Below, piece after piece: positions 26,067 through 35,645 of a stretch of 35,955 bases of DNA (its first letter is position 1; every line of letters starts with the position of its first letter). Below the pieces are notes generated by a model. It was not told where the DNA came from, did not search any database, and saw only the letters and a list, made by a program, of their open reading frames with translations. The DNA is from Acidobacteriota bacterium (GTDB lineage Bacteria > Acidobacteriota > Blastocatellia > Pyrinomonadales > Pyrinomonadaceae), in NCBI GenBank assembly GCA_016713675.1, contig JADJOS010000002.1, forward strand, positions 1 to 35,955. Direction: 5' to 3'. A program made the position numbers and the translations under genes.

Positions 26067-26199
26067 TAAAAAATCCTATCGAAAAACTGCAGTTTATGTT
26101 ATCATCTAAGGTGTCATATCGAAAGCCTTTTCCGTTTCGGCTTTCCTCGTTTCCTCTCACGCTTGTTTTGATTCAAAGTTTCACCTTTCGATTCCCGTT

Positions 26200-27162
26200 A
26201 TGGCCAATTCGACACGTCTTTTCAAAAGCATTTTCCGTTTGCTGTTTCCGGTTTTACTGATAATCGTCGCCGCTGTGGCAGGATTTTCAATTTGGCTGGT
26301 CTACAAGACCGCCAGACCGCAGACAGCCGCCTACCTCGTAACGCCGGAAAAATTCGGCCAGCTCAGCTCTCGAGCCGCCCAGATAACGGACGAAAGCTGG
26401 ACGAACCGCGATGGTTCAGGTGCTCGCGGATGGCTGCTTCGCGGCGCCGAAAATGCTCCGGCTGTCATCTTGTTCCACAAATACGGTGCGGACCGTTCGT
26501 ATGTCCTGAATCTCGGCGTCAAGCTCAACGAATCGACGAACTTCACCGTCCTGATGCCCGACCTGCGGGCACATGGCAACGACCCAAAGCTGAAGACCTG
26601 TTCGTTCGGCGGCTGCGAGACCGAGGATGCCACCGCTGCGGTGGAGTTCGTTCGCGGACTGAAAACAGCGAATCAGATCACACTCGTCGGCAAAGATATC
26701 GGGCTGTACGGTGTTGAATTAGGCTCGCTTTCGGCACTGACGACGGCCGCGAAGGACAAAACCGTCAAGGCCATCGCGCTCGATTCGGTTCCCGAAAGAT
26801 CCGATCAATTGCTCGAGGATGCGATCAGCCGCCGCTTCCCTTTTGCCAGCAACATAACGGCTAAATTTGCCCGCCTCGGCACTTACCTCTATTTCTTCGA
26901 CGGCTGTTACAAACACGAATCTTTTTGCGAAACAGCCCGGTCGATCGAAGATCGAAAAATAATGCTGCTCGCCGGCATCGACGCTCAGGTCTTCCAGGAA
27001 TCGACCGGCAAACTTGCTAAGTGCTTTGCCGGCAGCAATAAGATCGAACAAAAATTAGACCTCAGCCCATCCGGCTACAGCATCATCAACGCCTCGCTGG
27101 AACAAAGCGAGTCGTACGATCAGCGTGTGATCGATTTCTTTCGAGGTGCCCTGCAGAACTAA
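26200..27162 (+). CDS. Membrane-anchored alpha/beta-hydrolase-fold protein lacking the catalytic Ser
   Basis: 320 residues with one N-terminal membrane anchor (LLFPVLLIIVAAVAGFSIWL). The fold is suggested by APAVILFHKYGADRSYVLNL (position of the usual oxyanion HG motif), FTVLMPDLRAHGND, and the would-be nucleophile elbow LYGVELGSLSAL. That elbow reads G-V-E-L-G with Glu at about residue 173 where active enzymes have Ser. It may therefore be a non-catalytic or altered member; function is unknown. Two cysteines in CSFGGCE and two in DGCYKHESFCE could form disulfides if the domain is periplasmic. It is divergent from the S55 peptidase gene. Its TAA (27160-27162) overlaps the stop of the convergent LON-domain gene. 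Confidence 0.75.
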   Translation: MANSTRLFKSIFRLLFPVLLIIVAAVAGFSIWLVYKTARPQTAAYLVTPEKFGQLSSRAAQITDESWTNRDGSGARGWLLRGAENAPAVILFHKYGADRSYVLNLGVKLNESTNFTVLMPDLRAHGNDPKLKTCSFGGCETEDATAAVEFVRGLKTANQITLVGKDIGLYGVELGSLSALTTAAKDKTVKAIALDSVPERSDQLLEDAISRRFPFASNITAKFARLGTYLYFFDGCYKHESFCETARSIEDRKIMLLAGIDAQVFQESTGKLAKCFAGSNKIEQKLDLSPSGYSIINASLEQSESYDQRVIDFFRGALQN

Positions 27163-27856
27163 AGATCGAGTTTTTTCTTGCTGTGGCCGTTCGTTTTGGA
27201 CACTGCGTGGATATCCCGCTTTCTTCCATTTGGCCGACCATTTTCTTCAGGATCTCGCGAAGCTTCTCGAGGCGTTCGGAAGTCGAGGTCATTTCGAGAA
27301 GGCGGTATTTCAGCTCGTTCTCAAAATTGAACGCTGCGGTGACCAGGAATGACAACTGCTCGGGGTCTCCGCGGTGAATTTCGGGCAATTTACCGCGGCC
27401 GCCGCTCATTTTGAACGCAGCTTTGGCGATCCGCTGAAATAGTTCGAATACTTCGTCAGCCGGCCCATCGGTCTCGACGGTGTCAGCCTCGTCGTCCTCA
27501 AAAAACTCGACCTCGCCGACAAGATACGGCTCGCCCTCGTCGATGTAATCGAGCACCCGAAACCGAACAACGCCGAGTGTTACGATGTTTGCACGCCCGT
27601 CTTCTAACATGTCGGTGTCGCGGATCTCGGCAACGCATCCGATCGTTCCGGTTTTGGGGCGGTCTACGAAATCCTCGACCGGCTCAAAAAACACGACACC
27701 GAACATCTTGTTCGTCGCTTCAACATCCCTGAGCATCTGTTGATAACGCTCCTCAAAGATATGCAGCGGTAATATCTCGTTCGGCAGCATCACGAGCGGC
27801 AGCGGAAAGATGGGAAGTTGGTTGATACCGGCGACTTTTTCTAAAACCTCAGACAT
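27159..27856 (-). CDS. LON substrate-binding domain protein (one frameshift)
   Basis: About 232 residues comprising only the N-terminal LON (PUA-like) domain of ATP-dependent Lon proteases, with no ATPase or protease domain. The signature LPIFPLPLVMLPNEILPLHI followed by FEERYQQMLRDV is clear, then IGCVAEI and an acidic hairpin. The C-terminal helices (LEMTSTSERLEKLREILKKM) are typical of stand-alone bacterial LON proteins, whose role is unknown. An indel near 27205 moves the frame to VSKTNGHSKKKLDL, ending at TAG 27159-27161 against the stop of the convergent gene. It lies 87 nt downstream of the SbcD-like gene, probably in the same transcript. Confidence 0.85.
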
Positions 27857-27943
27857 ATAATTTTAGAGATGGAGAAGTGGAGATCTGAAACAAAGATCGA
27901 TCTATTTCCCTAATTATCCCTTTTCCTCGGCGTTACTACCTCG

Positions 27944-29203
27944 TCATCTCCCCTTCACTCCGACTGCTTTCATCCCGATGAACTCCGCGATCTTCGCCGG
28001 TTCATCATCGCTGAGGGCCATTCGTTTGGCTCCAATGACGGCGTCAGCGATGTCCTCGACCCGCGTTTTGTAACGGTTATCACGAATCACAAGATCGTCG
28101 ATCACTCGGCGCTCGAGGCGTTCGCGTCCGGCATCGTCGGTTTCTTCGGGTGTTTCAAGATAATCGGCGGGAACCGAGTGATTCTTGATGCGAACGTGCA
28201 GGGCGTTGGTCATCGATTTTGTTTCGTCACGTATTTTCTGCATTTCGAGCAGCGAATTCGGAAATCCCAATTGGCCCCGCAGCGAGATCTCGATTATCGG
28301 CTGAGGCTTGCCGGCCTCGGCGACCCGAGCCTCGGTCCCGATCATTTTGAGGATGTCTTCCGTCACGATCTTTGTGTCGGCATAGCCTGTAACATTGAAG
28401 ATCAATTGCTGGAACGGGCGAAAATGATAATCGGTCAAATGCGTTGCCTTAACATTGTTCTGCGCATCTACGTCAACAATGAACGCCCCGCGATTCTCGC
28501 GAAATTCGCTGATATTGGTGATCTCGATCGAGCCGGGATTGAACGCCCAGTTATCGATCTCATAATGTTTGTGCGTATGGCCGAGGCCGACGTATTCGAC
28601 AGCTGTTTTCAGCTCGAAAGTGCGGCGACGGACAATGCCGGGATCGGATGCATCTGATGGCCTTCGACATCGGTGTGGAGCATCAGGATGTGAAATGCAG
28701 CTTCGCGGCGGTTTTCATTGATCGTCTCGGTCAGCATCGGTATCGCCCAGTTTCCCGACGCACCGAACCACTCCGAACCAAAGATCCTCGCCCGCCCGAT
28801 ATCGATAAAGCCGCCTTTTTTCGCAGCTTCGTCCCAGGGTGAATAGGTCATTTTGTCGTCTACCAGTTTGGGTTCGAGCAGTTTGACGAGCCCCCAACTC
28901 GAGAGCGAACGGAGCCAGCTGAATTCATTGTCCGTGTGTTTTGATCGTGATTTCCCTCGATGGTGATGACCGGAATTCTGGCTTCGCGGACCATCGTCAG
29001 GCCTTCGACCGCATAGTTCATCGTTTCGGGCGGTACCGATCTTTGTGAAAAAAGTCGCCGCACATGATTACGAAATCGACCTTTTCGTCGATCGCATAAC
29101 GCTGCAGAACATCGACCCATGCATCAAAAAAATCCCTTGGGCTCTCAGCCAGCTGATACCGTGTACACCCAAGATGCACATCAGCGATATGTAGGAACTT
29201 CAT
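27944..29203 (-). CDS. sbcD: Mre11/SbcD-like DNA nuclease subunit (three frameshifts)
   Basis: Metallophosphoesterase of the Mre11/SbcD group, normally the nuclease partner of an SbcC/Rad50 ATPase in DNA-end processing. Motifs in order are FLHIADVHLGCTRY (Asp and His ligands), VIMCGDFFHKDR, ITIEGNHDQN, ILMLHTDVEGHQMHP and VEYVGLGHTHKHYEIDN followed by AFNPGSIE. These are the two-metal ligands of the family. The C-terminal part (YHFRPFQQLIFNVTGYADTK onward) is the accessory domain. The frame is broken near 29035, 28945 and 28640 but every motif survives. Total length is about 420 codons. No sbcC is in the window. Confidence 0.85.
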
Positions 29204-29227
29204 TGTTGCATCTTAACATAGGACGAT

Positions 29228-29310
29228 TTAACCGCAGAGACGCGGAGTCGCGGAGACGTCAAACGAAATGCCGGCTCTCTTTCTCAGCTACTCTGCGTCT
29301 CTGCGGTTAA
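29228..29310. repeat. Inverted repeat with 20-bp CGCAGAGACGC-type arms
   Basis: Arms 29228-29247 and 29291-29310 are reverse complements with one mismatch; the central 43 nt is unpaired. It shares the GCAGAG core with the repeat at 9897-10000. It sits between the divergent SbcD-like and SDR genes, close to both starts. Confidence 0.85.
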
Positions 29311-29335
29311 CTTCCCTCGTGATAAGATTCAAACT

Positions 29336-30144
29336 ATGAACAAAGTTGTACTTATCACCGGGGCATCGACCGGGATCGGACTCGAAACAGCCAAGCTCTT
29401 CCAGACAAAGAACTGGAAGGTAGCTGCGACAATGCGCGTCCCCGAAAGTGCCGCGGACCTGCAGAAGATCGCAGATATTGAGTGTTTTCGCCTCGATGTC
29501 ACTGATGTCGATTCGATCAGAGCCGCAATTTCTGCGACGCTCGAAAAATTCGGACGGATCGATGCTGTTGTCAATAATGCCGGATACGCGGTCGTCGGCC
29601 CGTTCGAGGCCGCGACGGAAGAGCAGATAAAGCGTCAGTTCGACACCAACGTGTTTGGATTGATGAGTGTCTGCCGCGAGATCCTGCCGTATTTCCGTGA
29701 GCAAAAACGCGGCCACATCGTTAACGTCGCATCAATAGCCGGACGTGTGACATTTCCGCTTTATAGCCTCTATCATGCGTCGAAATGGGCTGTCGAGGGC
29801 TTTTCGGAATCCCTTCAATTTGAGCTTGAACAATTCAATATCAGGGTCAAAATAATTGAGCCCGGCCCGATCAAGACCGATTTTTACGACCGTTCGATGG
29901 ACATGACCCAAAGGACGGGCTCACCGCTTATGACGCGATGGCCCACCGGGTAATGCCCAATATGCAGCAAAGCAGCGACGACGCTCCTGACGGTTCGATC
30001 GTCGCTGATGCTATTTACAACTCTGTGACCGACGGTTCTAAGAGGTTGCGATACGGCGTTAACACTAAGGGAATACTCAAATTGCGGCGGCTTTTGCCTG
30101 AGAGTGTGTTCTTTTCGATCATTAGAAAGATATTTATTAAGTAG
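29336..30144 (+). CDS. Short-chain dehydrogenase/reductase (one frameshift)
   Basis: Classical SDR oxidoreductase with an N-terminal Rossmann fold for NAD(P). The cofactor motif is TGASTGIG (residues 9-16), followed by RLDVTD, VNNAGYAVVGP, and the catalytic Ser133 with Tyr146-xxx-Lys150 in VASIAG and LYHASKWAVEG. IIEPGPIKTDFYD is also typical. An indel near 29927 moves the frame to DAMAHRVMPNMQQ, ending at TAA 30142-30144, for about 269 codons. Resembles SDRs of the 17-beta-hydroxysteroid-dehydrogenase-like type; the substrate cannot be read from sequence. Cytoplasmic. Confidence 0.9.
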
Positions 30145-30276
30145 TTTTTTTGCAGAAAACGTGCGATGATAAGGCTTCTGTTATTGTACTTAAACCTTTT
30201 TTCTCTATAAAATTCTCCTTTGGTGACGTGAACCGGCGAAGTTGGACCGGTCAGTAGTTTGTCCTAATAAGTTCGA

Positions 30277-31759
30277 ATGAAGATACTCCTTTACAACCCT
30301 GATAACGGCATAACGCGGAATTTCATGCCGCATCTCTGGATGTTCTTGCTTCAGTCGCTGACGCCGCCCGAACATGAGGTTATCCTGATCGACGGCAATG
30401 CCAAGGCGATGACGCGGCCTGAATTGGTCCAATTCTGTAAGGATAATGACATCGGCCTGATCGGGATCGGTGCGATGACACGAATGGTCGCACGTGCGTA
30501 CCTCGTCGCCGACGCACTCCGCGAAGCAGGATTTAAGGTCGTAATGGGCGGCCCGCACGTGACGGAATGTCCGGATGAGGCGTTGGGTCGCGACGGCGGC
30601 CCGCGGCATGCCGACGCCATTGCACTTGGCGAGGCGGACGAAACTTGGCCGCTGATGGTCGCCGATGCGGCCCGCGGCGAACTCAAAGATATCTACATGC
30701 CCGAGGTCGATCCCGCGGGCAACGACAAGAAACCAAACCTTCAGCCATATCCGCACATTCCCTGGGAAACGCTCGATCTCGATCAATTCAGCCTCGTGCC
30801 CAAAATGCTGCAGCCCGCACTTTCGCGAATGGGCGAAGGCTGGGGCAAGTTCTTTGTAGTACCGATCGAGACCGGCCGCGGCTGTCCGTACGGCTGCGAA
30901 TTTTGCACCGTCACCGGATTCTTTGGCGATTCGATCCGTTTCCGTTCTAACGAAAGCGTTATCGAAGAGCTGCTGAGATTAAAGGCACGAGCGAAAAAGA
31001 AAAGGCCAGATCGCCGTCTTCTTCATCGACGACAATCTCGCGATCAACAAAAAGCGGCTCAAGGGCCTGCTCCGCGACATGATCGCCGCCGATGCTATAT
31101 TGCCATGGGTCGCCCAGATCAGCGCCAATCTATTGGCTGATGAAGAACTGGTCGATCTGATCGCCGACGCCGGTGCCCGCTGGATCTTTATCGGCATGGA
31201 ATCGATCGATCCGGCAAACATGGCCGACGTTAACAAGACATTTTCTAAGCCCGCAAATTATCAGGGAGTGCTCGAAGGTTTGGCCCGCCGCAACATCTAC
31301 GCCATCACGTCGTTCATCGTCGGAATGGACAATGACACCGTAGGCGTCGCTGACCGTACGGTCGATGAGATCGAAAAATGGGCTCCGGGTCTGCCGGTAT
31401 TCGGCCAGTTGACGCCGTTCCCGGCAACGCCGCTCTATGACCGTCTCGAAGCCGCCGGACGCCTCAAGCGTCCCAAGCACTGGCTCGACTTCGCGCCGTT
31501 CGTAATGGCACACGATCCGCTCAAGATGTCGATCGAGGATGCCAAAAAGGAAACATTTGCTGCATGGTCACGATCGTATAGCCCCGAACGCAATTTTGAG
31601 GCGATCGATTCGATCCGTCATGCGCCGATCGACACACGCATCAGTCACCTTGTGGCGAGGTTGTTCTTCCGCGGGATCTATTTCCCGCAAATGAGCAAAA
31701 TGGCGTGGGTCAAGCTCATTTTTCGACAACCGCCGTTCGATCCTCAGCCTGACTGCTGA
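30277..31759 (+). CDS. B12-binding-domain radical SAM protein (one frameshift)
   Basis: About 494 codons. The N-terminal ~150 residues form a cobalamin-binding-type Rossmann domain (MKILLYNPDNGITRNFMP, LIGIGAMTRMVARAYL, VVMGGPHVTECPDEAL). The radical SAM core has the [4Fe-4S] motif GRGCPYGCEFCTVTGFFG (CxxxCxxC). After an indel near 31005 the barrel continues VFFIDDNLAINKKRLKGLL, RWIFIGMESIDP and SFIVGMDNDT, then LTPFPATPLYDRLEAAGRLK. The C-terminal region resembles the DUF4070-type tail. The typical DxHxxG of B12 domains is not evident, so cobalamin binding is uncertain. Substrate unknown; such proteins often modify lipids or cofactors. A strong terminator lies 100 nt downstream. Confidence 0.88.
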
Positions 31760-31859
31760 GGGCATCAGCACCTGGCGGAAAGCGAGAAAACGCCGCCGCG
31801 TCGAGGCGAGAGAAGTACAAACGGCACAGTAGCAAAGGCTAAAAGTTACTGACCGATCT

Positions 31860-31905
31860 GCAAAAAAAGCACTAAACGAGGTTTCCCGTTTAGTGCTTTT
31901 TTTGC
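31860..31905. terminator. Bidirectional rho-independent terminator
   Basis: Perfect 19-bp arms (31860-31878 and 31887-31905) around an 8-nt loop. The stem base is a seven-A run on one side and seven T on the other, so the hairpin has a U-tract in both directions. It separates the radical SAM gene from the convergent repeat-protein gene. Confidence 0.95.
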
Positions 31906-31924
31906 TTAGATCAACGCCGGTTTC

Positions 31925-34072
31925 CTATCTCACGTAAACACTCGGCAGCGGAACATCGCCGGTGATCCCGAATTGTTGTATCAGCGTGCCGCCGGTCGAT
32001 CGATTGGCGAACCATGTCCCGTTTGACGGCCTGAAGACGCCCGGATCGGTCTTTCCGTCTCCGTCATAATCGGCCGGAACCGGAATATCGCCTGCCGCAC
32101 CGAACGGGAATGCGAAGTACGAGATCCTCGCTTCTGAGAACGTACCAAAACCGTTTGCCGGGAGATAAACAGCGATATCGGCCTTGCCGTCGCCCGTATA
32201 TTCTCCGGGAACGGCCTTGTCGGTCGCCGAACCGAACTGAACGGCAAAGACCACGCCCGTCGCACTCCGCCTCGTCCACCATTCGGCCCCGTTCGCTCCG
32301 CTCGGGCGGAATATCGCAATGTCGGCCTTGCCGTCACCGTCATAGCCCATTGGTACGGGCTTATCACCGACCGAACCAACCCCGACAATATCGGTTCCTC
32401 CGGTCGATCTGGAGATGAACCACGTTTGCGTACTTTCCCTGAAAACAGCCGCATCGGCCTTGTTATCGCCGTCAAAATCCGCCGGGACCGGTACATCGCC
32501 ATTCGCCCCGAACGGGAACGCAAAATATGAGAAATCCTCGCTTCTCAGGACAAACCACTGTCCCGTCGCCGGCCGCCAAAACGTGATGTCCGTCTTGCCG
32601 TCACCCGTAAAATCAGCAGGCACGATCTTGTCGGTCGAACTGCCAAACTGCACAGCCCGTTGCCGCCGTTCGAGCTGTTCAGCCACCACCATTCGCCCGG
32701 TGCCGGACGAAAGATCGACAGGTCGGCCTTTGAGTCGCCGTCAAAATCGAAAAGCGTTCGAATTGGAACGACCGGAGCGTCGCCTTCGATCCTGATGACC
32801 ATGAACTGGATGCCGGTCTCGCCCGCAATCACAATGCGGCCGGTGCTGTCGATCGCTGACGCGTAACCGACATTGTCGGTCTCGACGCCAAAATTGTATG
32901 TGGCCTTGCCGTCGGTATCAAAGGACGTATCAGGCGTACCATTTGGATTCCAGCGAACTGCCGCCGCGTCGTAATCCAAAGCGTTGTCTCGCACCGCCTG
33001 TCACGACGATCTTGCCGTTCGACTGGATGGCGACCGCTGTCGCCGCATCGCTGCCGCCGAGTATCGATTGGTGTCCTTGCCGTCGCTGCTGAAAGTGTTG
33101 TCGAGCGATCCGTCACTGTTGTACCGGGCGATGCCGAAATGCAGATTCGCCCTGACTTGGCATAGCCGGCCGCTACGATCTTGTTATCCGTCTGCAGAGC
33201 AACACCCGTAACGCCGTCGTCAACGCCGAGGATCGCCGTCGTCAGCTTACCGTCCGTGTCGAAGGTATTATCGAGCGAACCGTCACCGTTATACCGAAGT
33301 ATCGCGAAATTGCTCACCGCTCCGCTGAATGCAAAGCCCGCCGCGACGATCTTGCCGTCCGAACGGATCGCGACCGCGTTTGCCGAGTCATTGCCCGCCA
33401 GGACCGGCGTTGTGACGATACCGTCAGTGTCGAATGTCGTATCGAGCGAACCGTCCGTGTTGTAACGGGCCAATGGCGTCGTAATTCGTGCCGTTGTATG
33501 CACCGCCGGCAAGTAGGATCTTGCCGTGGACTGCAGCCTCATCGCGTTCGCAAAGCTGTCAACCCGAGGATCGAGGTGGTTACTTTTGCCGTCGGTATCA
33601 AATGTCGTGTCGAGCGAACCGTCCGCGTTGTACCGTGCCAACGCAAAACGTAGTTTGCACCGCTGGAGTGCATATCCGGCGGCGACGATCTTGCCGTCCG
33701 TCTGTATCGCGAGGCCCGTGATCCCGTCATCCGCTCCGAATATCGACGTGGTCACTTTACCGTCAGTGCCAAGGTCGTGTCGAGCGTGCCGTTCGCATTG
33801 TAGTGGACCAGCCCGAACAGGTAATTGGCACCGCTCTTTGCATATCCGCCCGCAATTATCTTGCCGTCTGACTGCAGAGCCACCGCCCGTGCCGAGTCGT
33901 CACCGCCATTGAATCCGACATTGGCGAGCCCTGATACTCCGAACGTAGTGTCAAGATCTCCCGGAGCCCCAAAGACCGACGCCCCGCACACCAAGAGCAA
34001 AACGCTGAAGATTGCAGCGGCAAACACCCGTCTTTTCGCTGTTCGGCGGACAAGATCAATTAAAACTCGCAT
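31925..34072 (-). CDS. Exported delta-60/FG-GAP repeat protein (many frameshifts)
   Basis: About 715 codons. N-terminal signal peptide (RRVFAAAIFSVLLLVCGASV), then about six delta-60-type repeats of the form QSDGKIIAGGYAKSGANYLF with GSLDTTFDTDG (33750 to about 32900). After these come FG-GAP/VCBS-like repeats with calcium-type loops such as PADFDGDNKADAAVFRE and PADYDGDGKTDPGVFRPSNG (about 32740-31950). These form beta-propeller-like surface or secreted structures. The reading frame is broken repeatedly: clear breaks near 33770, 33660-33480, 33150-33000 and 32660. Most repeats remain recognisable after frame changes. This combined architecture is common in Blastocatellia-type acidobacteria. 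Surface adhesion or matrix function is inference. Confidence 0.82.
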
Positions 34073-34106
34073 AGATAAAACCGGCTGTTCGCGATCGACA
34101 TCGAAC

Positions 34107-34134
34107 GGTATAGTAAATGTTGAAAGTATCGCAA
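34107..34134 (-). promoter_or_regulatory. Weak candidate promoter of the repeat-protein gene
   Basis: On the minus strand, TTGCGA (34129-34134), 16 nt, then TATACC (34107-34112), about 35 nt before the ATG at 34072. Both boxes are 4/6 matches. Confidence 0.35.
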
Positions 34135-34361
34135 TTACCGCGAAAATACAAGATTTTTCCGCCCGGCCGCCAAAGAGCAGTGCCCGCGTGAGAACCGCCG
34201 CCGACCGACTTGTCTCGAAATTCGGCTGAATTTGGACTTCATTAAAGCGTAGGCGATTGCCCCGCGTGAAGAAGTTGGTCTTATGCCGCTGGACACGCTT
34301 GGATCAATTGACGCCAATTTGCTATGCTCGGAAAGTTAGATTCGGCGCCGAAATTAGACGC

Positions 34362-34411
34362 AAGGCCGTCGCACCGACTTCCGTGGGATCGAAGTCTGGT
34401 GCGACGGCCTT
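34362..34411. repeat. Strong GC-rich hairpin, possible terminator
   Basis: Left arm 34362-34381 pairs with 34391-34411 through about 20 bp with a single bulged base, around a 9-nt loop. The core AAGGCCGTCGCACC is perfectly matched. Only a short TTT follows on the plus strand. No adjacent gene clearly ends here, so its role is unclear. Confidence 0.6.
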
Positions 34412-35234
34412 TGGTTGCAGGAGCTGAGGTTGTTTTTACGGATTCGACGATCGTCGATCTAGCCTACCGCCGGCAGTATGCAGAGTTCATCATCGCCGAT
34501 AAGATCGCGTCCGAACTTTCGCGGATCTGCGTTTGCGAGAGCTGCATTACGCGTATCGCAGTTACACCGATCTTGTCATCTCGCGACGATCAATGATGCA
34601 CCGAGACCCGTTCGCACTAACTTGGAGGTTCTTCGCGATAGCTAGGACCTCTGGAACCGTCTGGGATCTAACGGGTGCCTGGTGAAACAGCAGCCAGGAA
34701 GAACAGTTAACACAAAGTGCTTTGCCGAGTCGTATTCGCTGCATTATGATTCTCACAGACGTCTTGAGTTTGGCGTCCAGCGTACATGTTGAGTCAGGTC
34801 CGCTGGATCACAAAAATCAAAGACGAGTGGAAATCCGGGACTTCCATGTTGCGAGTTTAATGTTATATTTTTGGTAAGCAATGCATTTGAAAGGATTCTT
34901 TATATAGAGATTATTGATTTTCCGTATTCATTAGGCCAAATGCCCGATTTAGCTCGATACAAGAGGCCCAAGTTCGGTTGTAAATTTCAAAAAACATATG
35001 TAATATTCAAGCAAACTCAATGAATTCCAACGATACTCCTGTTTCGCAGTTTGACGGCTTTTCGTTCGATGCCACCGATTTGCACTCTATCACAATGGAA
35101 ATGTGGTGAAGAACGCGGCTTTTCAAGCCGTTGGCGGTACTGGCTCCTTACTGAGCAACGAACCAACTCGCCCGGCTACGAGAAATTGTGAGTTTGTCTG
35201 GGCTATCCAGCACGCTGGAGCAACCTCGGCTGAG
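34412..35234. other. Stretch with no convincing gene
   Basis: About 0.8 kb without a frame that looks like a conserved protein on either strand. The section 34850-35020 is AT-rich. A short frame from ATG 35020 reads MNSNDTPVSQFDGFSFDATD and stops after 29 codons; a shift would continue it as NAAFQAVGGTGSLLSNEPTR. This could be a small or damaged gene but cannot be supported further. Decayed or horizontally acquired DNA is possible. Confidence 0.4.
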
Positions 35235-35645
35235 TCAGTCAATATACAGATATGCTGCTGAAGTTGTCCGCAGACTACGCTCCGGATTCAGATCTACCTC
35301 GAAAATGTTCCCGGGCGTGGATATATTTTCATCGACCGCTCGACGAGTACTGCTCGTTAACCAAGCCCGTGACTCTTCAGCAAGCTGATCAAGATTTGGA
35401 AACTCATTCAGATTCACACGGGACCAATCGGTCGAGATTGGCAGAACGGAAGTCACCCAGAGCAGTGGCAGTTTATGCGGTCGCGGTTGTGGCCATTTTC
35501 TCGGCGGCTTTGCGCGGTATCTATATCCAACGAACGACGACGCAGCGAGTCGCTTAGCTGCTAAAGATTCACGGATCTTACGAATCCCTTGGCTTCTCTG
35601 CGAAACCCTACCGCCTTTGTCGGGAAACTGATCTCGATCGATCAT
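35235..35645 (-). CDS. Unrecognised open frame, possibly coupled to the upstream one
   Basis: 136 residues starting MIDRDQFPDKGGRVSQRSQG. Its ATG overlaps the upstream stop as ATGA (35642-35645), the main argument that it is real. The C-terminal half (VNLNEFPNLDQLAEESRAWL) looks protein-like; the middle is basic and Pro-rich. A competing plus-strand frame (35252-35557) has a hydrophobic stretch AVAVYAVAVVAIFSAALRGI, so the strand is not settled. No family recognised. Confidence 0.3.
   Translation of the reverse strand: MIDRDQFPDKGGRVSQRSQGIRKIRESLAAKRLAASSFVGYRYRAKPPRKWPQPRPHKLPLLWVTSVLPISTDWSRVNLNEFPNLDQLAEESRAWLTSSTRRAVDENISTPGNIFEVDLNPERSLRTTSAAYLYID

Noticed and set aside
27860..27961. 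Possible purine/pyrimidine inverted repeat between the LON and SbcD-like genes
   Set aside because: The pairing is short and imperfect, and the right arm lies inside the SbcD-like coding end.
30205..30786. Minus-strand frame of 193 codons opposite the radical SAM gene
   Set aside because: It is the antisense of the cobalamin-type domain of the radical SAM gene and resembles no protein family.
32064..32523. Arg-rich frames overlapping the FG-GAP repeat region
   Set aside because: They are alternative frames of the DGDGK repeats and show no independent conservation.
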